A stretch of 44,499 bases of DNA. Source: RGIG1995 sp045652425. GTDB taxonomy: Bacteria; Bacillota; Clostridia; Oscillospirales; CAG-272. A program made the position numbers and the translations under genes. Location of the stretch: positions 1-44,499 of the forward strand of contig JAZRUG010000012.1 in the NCBI GenBank assembly GCA_045652425.1. Direction: 5' to 3'. Positions 9,091 to 17,112 of the stretch are shown one piece after another. Numbering within the stretch: the first letter of the stretch is position 1; the number at the start of each line of letters is the position of its first letter. The notes beneath the pieces were generated by a model. It was not told the DNA's origin. It worked only from the letters and a program-made list of their open reading frames with translations, and made no database searches.

Positions 9091-10500
9091 TTATTTTTTG
9101 GAAACATTATATATTCTGTCGCACAAATCGCCCTCTCTGCCCACCACTTCAGCAACAACTCTGTCACCTCTGTTGAGCTTTTTGGGAGTTCCTGTGATAC
9201 GCTCTGTTTTTTCTTTAAGCTCGTGGATATCTATAACGGGCAAACCTGCCGCTTTAAGATTATCCGCAAGTTCTTTCCTCTTGGGATTAACTGCAATACC
9301 GCCCTGTGTAACAAGAACGTCAATAGTCTGTCCGGGGGTAGATACGCAAGTAACTTTTTCGGTAACGATAGGCAATCTTGCTCTGAACATAGGCGCAATA
9401 ATCATAGCAAGTTTAGCACCAGCTGCTGTATCGCTATGACCGCCAGAACCGCCCATAATATAACCGTTTGAATCTGTATGTACGTTTACGTTAAAGTCGG
9501 TATCTATTTCTGTAGCACCGAGAATAACAACGTCAAGACTGTCAACAACAGCGCTCTTACAGCTGGGAGAAGCATATTGCAAAGCCGAAATTTCCTGATG
9601 TCTCGGATCCTCACGGATAGATTCAACAGCAGTCAAGTCAAAGCACTGAACGTCCATCAAAGTACGGAAACAACCGGCTCTGAGCATATCTACCATATAA
9701 CCTGTAATACCGCCGAGACCGAAGCTTCCCTGAATCTGCTTTTCAACCATAATATCTTTAAGGAATTTAGCTGCTGCAAGGGATGCTCCGCCGGCACCCG
9801 TCTGGAACGAGAAGCCGTCTTTGAGAAGTCCCGATGCTTCGATAACTTTAGCCGCGTGAGCCGCCATAACAAGACCTACGGGATCTCTTGTAATTTTAGT
9901 AGTACCCGATACTATTCCCTTGGGATCACCTATAGCATCAACTTCAACAACGTAGTCTATGTAATCTTCTGAAATGGAAAAATCAGTCAATGGATATGGT
10001 ACGAGGTTATCTGTAATAACAACTACCTTTTTAGCATACATAGCGTCTGCAAATGCATATCCCAAACTTCCGCAAGCAGATTTACCGTATTTACCCGAGC
10101 AGTTACCCATAGGGTCTGACGTGGGTGCCGCGATAAATGCAACGTCAATCGGCGTTCTGCCGAGGGCGATATTACTTGCGCGTCCGCCGTGCGTATAGAA
10201 CTGAACGGGTTTTTCGAGAATACCCTCTGAAATAGCTCTGCCAACACCTGCGCCGATATAGTCAGCCGCGATTCCGGTTACAACACCGTTACTGATATGT
10301 TCAAGTATGGGAGCGTGGGTATCAAAGAGAGAACTTGCGTTCACGTTTATGTCGCGAAGTCCCTTTGCCGCAATTTCTGCCATAACCATATTCAATACGT
10401 AATCACCGTTACGCAAATGGTGGTGGAAAGAAACGGTCATACCGTCTTTAAGACCGACAAGTTCAACAACTTCTTTAAGGGATTTTACTAACTTACTCAC
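9091..10500 (-). CDS. citF: Citrate/citramalate lyase, alpha subunit (acyl-ACP transferase)
   Basis: About 469 residues of the citrate lyase alpha family, which moves the acyl carrier from acetate to the substrate. N-terminal GLKDGMTVSFHHHLRNGDYVLN and later IGGSGGHSD-like and GGIAVNPKR segments are typical. It is shorter at the N-terminus than the roughly 510-residue enterobacterial enzymes. Two starts compete: GTG at 10500, 8 nt after AGGAG and overlapping the citE stop, and ATG at 10506 only 2 nt after the same site; the spacing favours GTG. Beside glutamate mutase and methylaspartate ammonia-lyase the substrate is more likely citramalate than citrate (inference); the sequence alone does not separate the two. 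Confidence 0.93.
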   Translation of the reverse strand: MSKLVKSLKEVVELVGLKDGMTVSFHHHLRNGDYVLNMVMAEIAAKGLRDINVNASSLFDTHAPILEHISNGVVTGIAADYIGAGVGRAISEGILEKPVQFYTHGGRASNIALGRTPIDVAFIAAPTSDPMGNCSGKYGKSACGSLGYAFADAMYAKKVVVITDNLVPYPLTDFSISEDYIDYVVEVDAIGDPKGIVSGTTKITRDPVGLVMAAHAAKVIEASGLLKDGFSFQTGAGGASLAAAKFLKDIMVEKQIQGSFGLGGITGYMVDMLRAGCFRTLMDVQCFDLTAVESIREDPRHQEISALQYASPSCKSAVVDSLDVVILGATEIDTDFNVNVHTDSNGYIMGGSGGHSDTAAGAKLAMIIAPMFRARLPIVTEKVTCVSTPGQTIDVLVTQGGIAVNPKRKELADNLKAAGLPVIDIHELKEKTERITGTPKKLNRGDRVVAEVVGREGDLCDRIYNVSKK

Positions 10501-11374
10501 AGTCATCTCTCCTTTCAATACCGAGCGCCTCTGCCATGGCAATAGTACGTTCTGCTCTTGCAACGATGGGGGCGTCTATCATTTTACCGTTGAGAGATAT
10601 TGCGCCTTTTCCCTGTTTCTTTGCTGTTTCAATAGCTTCTATAACATCATACGCATACTTAATTTCAGCAAGCGTAGGACTGAATACGGAATTTATAACT
10701 TCAACGTGGCGGGGCGAAATCGAAGCCTTACCAGTAAAGCCAAAGCTCTTTGCGAGTTTTGCATCAACAACAATTCCCTCGTCATCGTTAACGTCGGTAA
10801 AGGGAGTATCGTATACGTCAACACCCGCAGCTCTTGCGGCAACAACGAGACGTGTACGTGCATATTCTATTTCTCTTCCCTCTTTAGTACGTTTACACTG
10901 AAGGTCAGCAGTCAAATCTTCAGCACCGAGGAACAGAGCTTTTACTCTTGATGATGATACTGCTATAGAATAAGCATTTTCTACACCGAGAGCCGTTTCT
11001 ATAAGCGGCATAATTCCAACAGTTCCGTTAGTATATCCGAGTTTTTCTTCAACTTCGTCCATATATGCAGCAACCTGAATAACGTCTTCGGGCGAACTTG
11101 CTTTAGGCAAAAGAAGAAGGCTGGGCTTTTCGGGGAGCATAGCGTCAATATCAGCTTTCCAATATGCAGTATCAACCGAGTTGATACGTACAATTTTTTC
11201 ACAGTCAAGCTTCATATAACGCATAGTATTACGAACAAGTATACGTGCGGCATCTTTTTCGGCGGGTGATACGGCATCTTCAAGGTCGAAGATAACGGCA
11301 TCAGAACCAAGATAACCTGCGTTTATAAGCATATTGGGGTTATTACCCGGTAAAAACAAAAGGCTGCGGCGCAT
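10493..11374 (-). CDS. citE: Citrate/citramalate lyase, beta subunit
   Basis: A 293-residue TIM-barrel lyase of the CitE/malyl-CoA lyase family, cleaving the acyl-ACP intermediate to acetyl-ACP and a 2-oxoacid (pyruvate if the substrate is citramalate). Starts MRRSLLFLPGNNPNML; VIFDLEDAVSPAEKDAAR carries the acidic metal site, with FLGAEDLTAD further on. Starts inside the citD stop (TAATG overlap), and its stop overlaps the citF start, so D-E-F are tightly coupled. Confidence 0.95.
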   Translation of the reverse strand: MRRSLLFLPGNNPNMLINAGYLGSDAVIFDLEDAVSPAEKDAARILVRNTMRYMKLDCEKIVRINSVDTAYWKADIDAMLPEKPSLLLLPKASSPEDVIQVAAYMDEVEEKLGYTNGTVGIMPLIETALGVENAYSIAVSSSRVKALFLGAEDLTADLQCKRTKEGREIEYARTRLVVAARAAGVDVYDTPFTDVNDDEGIVVDAKLAKSFGFTGKASISPRHVEVINSVFSPTLAEIKYAYDVIEAIETAKKQGKGAISLNGKMIDAPIVARAERTIAMAEALGIERRDDCE

Positions 11375-11643
11375 TATGCTTCACCTCCGCATCTTTGAAT
11401 TGCGGTTTCGACTCTCGCTCTGATAACACACTCGAGAGCGCCTCTGTCAACAACGCGAACTTCAGCATCTGTTAAATCAAATTCAGCAAGGACTTCGCGC
11501 ACAGTTGCTTCTATCTTCTCACCAAACTGCTTTTCAACAACAGACTCGATGTGAATATCAAGACCGTTATCACGGGGTTCGATTTCTACGTAAGCATCAC
11601 TTGATTCCATTGTTCCTGCTGATGCCTGTTTTAAAATTTTCAC
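11374..11643 (-). CDS. citD: Citrate/citramalate lyase acyl carrier protein (gamma subunit)
   Basis: An 89-residue acyl carrier. KQASAGTMESSDAYV holds the conserved serine (Ser14) that carries the phosphoribosyl-dephospho-CoA group. The start is GTG, 11 nt after AAAGGAG. First gene of citD-citE-citF and divergent from citC and its maturation genes. Confidence 0.93.
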   Translation of the reverse strand: MKILKQASAGTMESSDAYVEIEPRDNGLDIHIESVVEKQFGEKIEATVREVLAEFDLTDAEVRVVDRGALECVIRARVETAIQRCGGEA

Positions 11644-11699
11644 TGACTAAACAGCTCCTTTCATTATACATACAATAAGAAATATTTATCATTGTGTAT

Positions 11700-11728
11700 A
11701 TAATAACACTCTCTTCATAAATAAACAA
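11700..11728 (-). promoter_or_regulatory. Promoter of citDEF
   Basis: On the minus strand TTGTTT (11723-11728) and TATTAT (11700-11705) with a 17-bp spacer, about 57 bp upstream of citD. Confidence 0.5.
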
Positions 11729-11781
11729 CCACTTTTTGAAAAAAATTTAAATTTTCTCTTTTCTAAAGCGCAATAATGTTG

Positions 11782-11787
11782 TATAAT
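11782..11787 (+). promoter_or_regulatory. -10 box of the citC operon
   Basis: TATAAT in the divergent citD-citC region, 46 bp before citC. The -35 is poor (TTTTCT-like), so an activator is plausible. An octamer GCGCAATA lies at 11768-11775 just upstream and recurs at 8949-8956 in the glmS leader. Confidence 0.45.
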
Positions 11788-11833
11788 AATAAAAATAACG
11801 GATTTTTTATACACTTTTACAGAGGAAAAACAA

Positions 11834-12820
11834 ATGAACGTTGAAATTATATCCCGTATTAGCGGAACAAAACTTGACAAATGGAAAGCTCTTATGACAG
11901 AAACCGCACTAAAAACGACTGACTGTCCCGAGAGTACTGTATTGGTATGGGACGAAGACGAGCTTATAGCCGCGGGAAGCCGCGATAAGAATATACTCAA
12001 ACAGTTGGCGGTATCCCCAAAACGACAAGGAGAGGATTTACTTTCAAAAGTAATAACCGAGCTTCGCCGAGATGCTTTTGAAAACGGATACAGACACTTG
12101 TTTATTTACACCAAACCGCAGAACAAATATATCTTCTCCTCGCTTTTCTTTTATCCCATAGCAGAAACCGACAAAGTACTCGTTATGGAAAATAAAAAAG
12201 ACGGTATTAAAAGTTTTCTTGATACTCTTCCGGAAAAAAACGAAGAAAAAAATGTGGGTGCTATTGTGATGAACTGTAACCCATTCACACTCGGTCATCA
12301 GTACTTAATTGAAAAAGCGTCATCGGAATGTGACAGATTATACATCTTCGTACTTTCTGAAGAGGGCGAGGGATTTTCGGCAAAAGACAGATTTGAAATG
12401 GTAAAGCTCGGCACACAACATCTTCCAAACGTTACCGTATTACAGACGGGACCATATCTTATATCTGCGGCAACCTTCCCCACGTATTTTCTAAAAGACC
12501 GCGACAACGCAGACGAAGTGTTGTGTGACATTGATATAGAAATATTCTTGAAATATTTTGTTCCGCGCCTTGCAATAACAAGAAGATACGTAGGAACAGA
12601 ACCTCTGTCCCCAATGACAAATACCTACAATGAAGCGTTAAGAAAAAAACTTGCCCCGGCGGGACTTGAATTTAAAGAAATCGAAAGAAAAGAAGTTAAC
12701 GGAACCCCAATAAGCGCAAGCGCCGTAAGAAGACTTATAAAAGAAGGTAATACGGAAGCTTTAAATGATATTATCCCTGATACAACTATGAACTATTTAA
12801 AATCAAATCATTTGATATAA
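11834..12820 (+). CDS. citC: [Citrate (pro-3S)-lyase] ligase
   Basis: A 328-residue two-domain protein. The N-terminal half resembles a GNAT fold (VSPKRQGEDLLSKVITELRR). The C-terminal half is a nucleotidyltransferase with NPFTLGHQYLIEKA (the HxGH-type motif) and the ISASAVRRLIKEG segment near the end. The enzyme acetylates the thiol of the ACP prosthetic group with acetate and ATP, switching the lyase on. First gene of a three-gene maturation operon divergent from citDEF. Confidence 0.93.
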   Translation: MNVEIISRISGTKLDKWKALMTETALKTTDCPESTVLVWDEDELIAAGSRDKNILKQLAVSPKRQGEDLLSKVITELRRDAFENGYRHLFIYTKPQNKYIFSSLFFYPIAETDKVLVMENKKDGIKSFLDTLPEKNEEKNVGAIVMNCNPFTLGHQYLIEKASSECDRLYIFVLSEEGEGFSAKDRFEMVKLGTQHLPNVTVLQTGPYLISAATFPTYFLKDRDNADEVLCDIDIEIFLKYFVPRLAITRRYVGTEPLSPMTNTYNEALRKKLAPAGLEFKEIERKEVNGTPISASAVRRLIKEGNTEALNDIIPDTTMNYLKSNHLI

Positions 12821-12835
12821 CAGGAGGAACATACA

Positions 12836-13780
12836 ATGCAAGAAAGACAAAAAGCCCATATATTAAGCAGTTATTTTGCACCCCGAGGATATAGCCGTAT
12901 GTATGCTTTGGGTATGCAGTTGGCGCAGCTTTACCTTTCGCCCTTTGATAAACTTATCGGTGTCATCGGCGAAGCAGGTTCGGGAAAAAGTGCGCTGATT
13001 CGCGGTATGTTTCCGGGACTTGAGCTTACGAACGACGATGACGGAGTTTACGTACGCCCCCTTCCTTTGCTCGACCAAGGTGGCGGCGGTTTTAAGTTCT
13101 TTTCGCCTCACACGTATCACGTAGACATCAGATTTGAAAACGGCTTTACACAGATGAGCGTACTTGCAGACGCTATACGAGAAGCTCTTGCAAACGGCAA
13201 ACGAGTAGTCGTTGAACACTTTGACTTAGTATATCCTCACCTCGGTTTTAATGCCAACCTGCTTATTGGTGCAGGCGAGCAGATCCTTATAGCCCGTCCT
13301 ATGCTTTTCGGTCCCGAACCCGATGAAATAAAAGAAACAGTTTACGCCTCTCTTCCCTATCGTCTTATGGCGCATACTGCCGAAGACCTTTGCGAAGCGT
13401 GTATGCCCAAAGAAGAGCTTGAGCGTTGTATGCATGACGACGTAAAACACGGATTCGTAATTGCATTCCCCGACCACAAGCCAAACTTTGATATTCAAGA
13501 ACTTGAGGCAAAAGTAAATGAAATGATAGCGGCAAATCTACCTATAACATACGTTGACAACAACCACGTATCTATAGGTGATATAATCCATAAATGTACA
13601 GGTCCCAGAATTCACGTTTCCAATACGGGAATGGTTGAAAACTTTAAACTGCTTAACCACTTTATATACGACCAATTCACAAAACGATATCTGCTTATTG
13701 GCTGTGTCGGCAAAAATGCGGAACAATCATTGAAAAAGCTTGACGAAAACCAGATGAAGCAAACAGAACTTTTGCTATAA
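12836..13780 (+). CDS. P-loop protein of unknown function in the lyase-maturation operon
   Basis: A 314-residue soluble protein I cannot assign firmly. A Walker A motif GEAGSGKS (45-52) follows an N-terminal segment (HILSSYFAPRGYSRMYALG). A glycine run QGGGGF is near 81-86, VVVEHFD near 124-130 could be Walker B-like, and HDDVKHG (200-206) and HVSNTGM near 260 are His-rich patches that could bind metal. I have a weak recollection of similar clostridial proteins annotated with an alanyl-tRNA-synthetase second additional domain, unverified. It lies 15 bp after citC and 15 bp before the citX-citG fusion, with its own AGGAGG site, so a role in lyase activation or prosthetic-group handling is the obvious guess. 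Confidence 0.6.
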   Translation: MQERQKAHILSSYFAPRGYSRMYALGMQLAQLYLSPFDKLIGVIGEAGSGKSALIRGMFPGLELTNDDDGVYVRPLPLLDQGGGGFKFFSPHTYHVDIRFENGFTQMSVLADAIREALANGKRVVVEHFDLVYPHLGFNANLLIGAGEQILIARPMLFGPEPDEIKETVYASLPYRLMAHTAEDLCEACMPKEELERCMHDDVKHGFVIAFPDHKPNFDIQELEAKVNEMIAANLPITYVDNNHVSIGDIIHKCTGPRIHVSNTGMVENFKLLNHFIYDQFTKRYLLIGCVGKNAEQSLKKLDENQMKQTELLL

Positions 13781-13795
13781 AAAGCGATATATAAT

Positions 13796-15115
13796 ATGGA
13801 AATTACGTTAAAAGAAATACTCGATGCCCGCGAAGAACGTGTGCGTATGCAAACGGAAATTCAAAGAGAAAATCCTTATCCTTTAATTTGTTTTACTATG
13901 AATATAGCGGGACCAATAAAGACTTCACCGCTTATTGTTCGCGCATTTGAATACGGACTGAAAGAGCTTGAAAACGCAATAGAAAAATACGGAATAGCAA
14001 AGCAAATTACCGAGTATAAAAACTACGGTCCTATGAGTCTGCTTTCCGTTATGGCTGATGCCCAAGACATCAAGGATATATGTGTCAGTATAGAAGAATC
14101 TTGCCCTTTAGGCAGACTTTTTGATATGGACGTTATAGACGTTGACGGCAAAAAACTTGAAAGAAAAAAGGAAAGATGCTGTATTATCTGCGGTTCTGCG
14201 GGAAGAGTATGCGCCGCCGGAAGACTTCATTCTGTCGAGGAATTGCAAAGTAAGACACAAGATATTATTTATGAACATTTTGCAAAGATTGACAGCGTAA
14301 AGTTTGCCGAGCTTGCAAAAAAAAGCTTGATAGAAGAAGTACACACGACCATAAAACCCGGACTTGTAGACTTGTCAAACAACGGAAGTCATAAGGATAT
14401 GAACACGCAGACATTTGAAGACAGTGCCAATGCCCTTGTTGGCTACTTTGAAAAATGCATAAAAATCGGTATAAATTCCGCCAAGACTACCCCCGAAGAT
14501 ACATTTTGTGCGCTTCGTAAGGCTGGTTTAGAAGCCGAAAAGGATATGTATAAAGCAACGAACGGTGTTAATACCCACAAAGGCATTATATACTCTATGG
14601 GTGTAATATTGGGGGCTATAGGCAGACTCTGGAAACCCGATTCGCCAATACCCCAAACAGACGATATTTTAGCCGAATGTTCTGCTATGACAAAGACAGC
14701 CGTAGAGAAAGACTTTGCCGACATCGACGACTCGACTGCAGGCGGCAGACTTTTTCTAAAAAGAGGAATACGCGGAATACGAGGAGAGGTTGCCGACGGA
14801 TTTCCGTCAGTAAAAAATATTGCTCTTCCAATATACAAATCCGAACTTGAAAGCGGTAAAAATAAAAATGATGCAGGAGTAATGACACTTCTGCACCTTA
14901 TAGCGAAAATATACGACACAAGCATTTATAACCGAGGCGGCGACGAGGGCGTTACATACGCAAAAGAATATGCGAACAATCTTCTCTGCACCTCCCCGAC
15001 AATAAAAGATATTGAAGAAATGGACAAAGCATTTATAGCAAAAAACCTGTCCCCCGGCGGATGCGCAGACCTTTTGGCAATAACGTATTTTTTGTCAAAT
15101 CTTGAAAACATATAA
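13796..15115 (+). CDS. citXG: CitX-CitG fusion: apo-lyase prosthetic-group transferase and synthase
   Basis: A 439-residue fusion. Residues 1 to about 165 are CitX (PLGRLFDMDVIDVDGKK, then CCIICG), which transfers the phosphoribosyl-dephospho-CoA group to the carrier serine. Residues about 170-439 are CitG (KPGLVDLSNNGSHKDM, GVNTHKGIIYSMG, DEGVTYAKEYA), which makes the triphosphoribosyl-dephospho-CoA precursor from ATP and dephospho-CoA. Fused CitX-CitG is known in some bacteria. With citC upstream and citDEF divergent, all activation steps for the lyase are here. Stops just before the terminator at 15115-15160. Confidence 0.9.
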   Translation: MEITLKEILDAREERVRMQTEIQRENPYPLICFTMNIAGPIKTSPLIVRAFEYGLKELENAIEKYGIAKQITEYKNYGPMSLLSVMADAQDIKDICVSIEESCPLGRLFDMDVIDVDGKKLERKKERCCIICGSAGRVCAAGRLHSVEELQSKTQDIIYEHFAKIDSVKFAELAKKSLIEEVHTTIKPGLVDLSNNGSHKDMNTQTFEDSANALVGYFEKCIKIGINSAKTTPEDTFCALRKAGLEAEKDMYKATNGVNTHKGIIYSMGVILGAIGRLWKPDSPIPQTDDILAECSAMTKTAVEKDFADIDDSTAGGRLFLKRGIRGIRGEVADGFPSVKNIALPIYKSELESGKNKNDAGVMTLLHLIAKIYDTSIYNRGGDEGVTYAKEYANNLLCTSPTIKDIEEMDKAFIAKNLSPGGCADLLAITYFLSNLENI

Positions 15116-15160
15116 AAATGGGCAATATCTTTCCTAATAAGGATTGATATTGCCTTTTAT
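15115..15160 (+). terminator. Terminator after citXG (copy 1 of a repeated hairpin)
   Basis: Stem GGCAATATC (15121-15129) with GATATTGCC (15146-15154), inner TCC/GGA pairing, then TTTTAT. Almost the same hairpin recurs at 16854-16897. Confidence 0.85.
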
Positions 15161-15169
15161 TTATGATTT

Positions 15170-15417
15170 ACGACCTCATCCGTCTCGGCAGCAAAGTAAT
15201 AGAATAAATAAAGCCTGTACACCGCCTCGACACCTTCTCCCACCGGAGAAGGTCTTTGTTTGTACAGACCTATAAAAAACATTAGTTGTAAAAATATTTT
15301 ACTTTTTGGTGTTGGGTATAGACTTCACATTGTACATTCTCCGGTGGGAGAAGGTGTCGTACCGCCGACAAATAATAAGTTAATACAAAGTGTATACGGT
15401 GCGACGGATGAGGTCGT
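15170..15417. repeat. MITE-like palindromic element with nested inverted repeats
   Basis: A 248-bp gene-free segment bounded by perfect 15-bp inverted ends (15170-15184 and 15403-15417, ACGACCTCATCCGTC). Inside, a 23-bp perfect inverted pair (15228-15250 and 15337-15359) each contains the palindromic CCTTCTCC...GGAGAAGG hairpin. This is the architecture of a non-autonomous transposable element. No clear target-site duplication was seen. It fills most of the 387-bp gap between citXG and the xre gene. Confidence 0.75.
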
Positions 15418-15502
15418 CTATGCTGCTTTATTAATTTGACTCAACATCATTTGACTAACTTATATATTGAGTCTTTTTGAAAAATAAATTAAAAAATATC
15501 TT

Positions 15503-15721
15503 TTACTTATTAACTTTAGGATTATTTGTTCTGCCCAAAAGATAATCAACAGAAACCTTGTGAAAATCAGCGATTTTGCAAAGAGTTGTTGTCGGAATAT
15601 CAATATCCCCACGTTCATAATTGCTGTAGACTCTTTGACTGCACGAAAGAATCTTTCCCATTTCCGTTTGAGTAATATCCTTGTCTTCTCTCAAATCTCG
15701 AATTCTCGGATAATGCGGCAT
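15503..15721 (-). CDS. XRE-family transcriptional regulator
   Basis: A 72-residue Cro/CI-type helix-turn-helix protein: IRDLREDKDITQTEMGKIL, CSQRVYSNYERGDIDIPTTTL, KIADFHKVSVDYLLGRTN, the usual five-helix pattern with the conserved ending. No second domain. It faces away from a lipoprotein gene, and the shared intergenic region carries an inverted repeat over the lipoprotein promoter, so it probably represses that gene and perhaps itself. Confidence 0.9.
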   Translation of the reverse strand: MPHYPRIRDLREDKDITQTEMGKILSCSQRVYSNYERGDIDIPTTTLCKIADFHKVSVDYLLGRTNNPKVNK

Positions 15722-15770
15722 ATAATCCCCCCATATAATTATTCTATAACTAATTATATGTAGAAAATTT

Positions 15771-15806
15771 TTCGCTATTGACTTTTAGCGAATTTTCCGC
15801 TATAAT
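15771..15806 (+). promoter_or_regulatory. Lipoprotein promoter with overlapping inverted-repeat operator
   Basis: TTGACT (15778-15783) and TATAAT (15801-15806) with a 17-bp spacer. The inverted repeat TTCGCTA (15771-15777) / TAGCGAA (15786-15792) straddles the -35 box, the expected place for a repressor such as the adjacent XRE protein. Confidence 0.75.
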
Positions 15807-15846
15807 TGTTGTGGGATATATTTTATTAAAAAAAGGAGAAACCTTA

Positions 15847-16812
15847 ATGAAAAAATTTTTAATTATAACAACACTGTTGGCTGCACTTATTTTTTCTTTT
15901 TCAAGTTGCTCAAGCAACAATCCAACGCCCGAAAGCGGAGAATCATATTTCGGATTAAACGAAGTTGCCACTTTTGAGGATTTGAAATTTACTGCCACAG
16001 AAATTACGGAAAACGCAGGAACTCAATTCTTTTCCCCCGCCGAAGGAAATATTTTTGTTGGAATTAAATTTACAATTGAAAACATATCAACAGAAGAACA
16101 ATCTGTAAGCAGTATGTTATTATTTGAACCTTACTGTGATGACGTTAAAGTTGATTATTCTCTTTCAGCATCAGCTGTATTTGAAGATTCTTTGGATGGC
16201 ACAATCGCCGCAGGAAAAAAATTAGTTGGATATTATTCCATTGAAGTTCCTTCTTCTTGGAACACTATTGAATTAGAAGTAAAGGCAAATTGGTTATCCA
16301 GCCAATCCGCAACATTCGTATTTAACCATGATTTTGCAAACAATCAATCCTCAGAAACAGAAAATCCTCAGCCCCCTTCTACTGAAGAATCTACTGTCAT
16401 CGAAACAAGTGCTACTACACAAAACAAATTATCCATAAATGAATCAGCGGTATTTAAAAACTTAAAATTTACTGCAACAGAAATTGCAGAAAACTCCGGC
16501 TCTCAATTTTTCAAACCCGCTGAAGGAAACGTTTTTATTGGAATAAAACTCACCATCGAAAACATATCTACACAAGAACAGAGTGTAAGCAGTTTAATGC
16601 TTTTCAATGCATATTGCGACGATATTAAACTTGACTATTCCTTTTCTGCCAGCAGCACTTTTGACGGCACTCTTGACGGTTCAATTGCTGCAGGTAAAAA
16701 GTTAATCGGATATTACGGAATTGAAGTTCCTTCCAATTGGAAAACAATTGAATTAGAAGTAAAAGAAGATTGGATATCAAACGATTCTGCATCATTTGTA
16801 TTCAATAAATAA
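15847..16812 (+). CDS. Lipoprotein with two tandem DUF4352-like domains
   Basis: 321 residues. Signal peptide MKKFLIITTLLAALIFSFSS with lipobox cysteine (SSC) near residue 21. Two homologous domains of about 125 residues follow (about 35-155 and 195-321), both reading FEDLKFTATEI/FKNLKFTATEI ... AEGNIFVGIKFTIENIS/AEGNVFIGIKLTIENIS ... SIEVPSSWNTIELEVK/GIEVPSNWKTIELEVK. They are joined by a Ser/Thr/Pro-rich linker. The fold resembles the DUF4352 immunoglobulin-like extracellular domain; function unknown. The start is at 15847 after AAGGAG. The near identity of the copies points to a recent duplication. Confidence 0.85.
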   Translation: MKKFLIITTLLAALIFSFSSCSSNNPTPESGESYFGLNEVATFEDLKFTATEITENAGTQFFSPAEGNIFVGIKFTIENISTEEQSVSSMLLFEPYCDDVKVDYSLSASAVFEDSLDGTIAAGKKLVGYYSIEVPSSWNTIELEVKANWLSSQSATFVFNHDFANNQSSETENPQPPSTEESTVIETSATTQNKLSINESAVFKNLKFTATEIAENSGSQFFKPAEGNVFIGIKLTIENISTQEQSVSSLMLFNAYCDDIKLDYSFSASSTFDGTLDGSIAAGKKLIGYYGIEVPSNWKTIELEVKEDWISNDSASFVFNK

Positions 16813-16853
16813 CCAACAACTCAAACAATATATCCCGGTAATGTTATATTTAT

Positions 16854-16897
16854 AAAAAAGGCAATATCTTTCCAATTACGGATTGATATTGCCTTTT
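16854..16897 (+). terminator. Terminator after the lipoprotein gene (copy 2 of the repeated hairpin)
   Basis: Stem GGCAATATC (16860-16868) with GATATTGCC (16885-16893) followed by TTTT. Stem and inner TTTCC/GGATT match the hairpin at 15121-15154; only the loop differs. Confidence 0.85.
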
Positions 16898-16899
16898 GA

Positions 16900-17037
16900 T
16901 TATTTATTTTCAAAAATCCATTGAAGCAAGTCTTGATATTTCATTTCTCCTGCGGCAACGGCAAGACCGACTCTTGCTACGTCCTCGTTGGTAGGATAAA
17001 TTTTAGGATATTTTTTAGGACAAATTTTAGGATAAAA
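16900..17037 (-). pseudogene. Short startless coding remnant
   Basis: On the minus strand a frame runs from an in-frame TGA (17038-17040) to a TAA at 16900-16902 and reads about 45 residues: a repeated YPK(I) tract, then TNEDVARVGLAVAAGEMKYQ and DLLQWIFENK. It looks protein-like but has no start codon or ribosome binding site before the conserved-looking part. Its 3' end abuts the repeated terminator, so it may be the tail of a gene truncated by rearrangement. Family not recognised. Confidence 0.4.
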
Positions 17038-17074
17038 TCAACCTAAAAAAATAAAAATTTGTAAAAAAAATAAT

Positions 17075-17109
17075 AACAGCGTATATGGCTATAAACCATA
17101 TACGCTGTT
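17075..17109 (-). terminator. Terminator of the pgsA/cysteine-rich gene unit
   Basis: Perfect 14-bp stem (17075-17088 with 17096-17109), 7-nt loop, followed on the minus strand by ATTATTTTTTTT. Confidence 0.85.
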
Positions 17110-17112
17110 GTT

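Noticed and set aside
15170..15417. CRISPR array
   Set aside because: Repeats are inverted and only two copies, with no regular spacers or cas genes.
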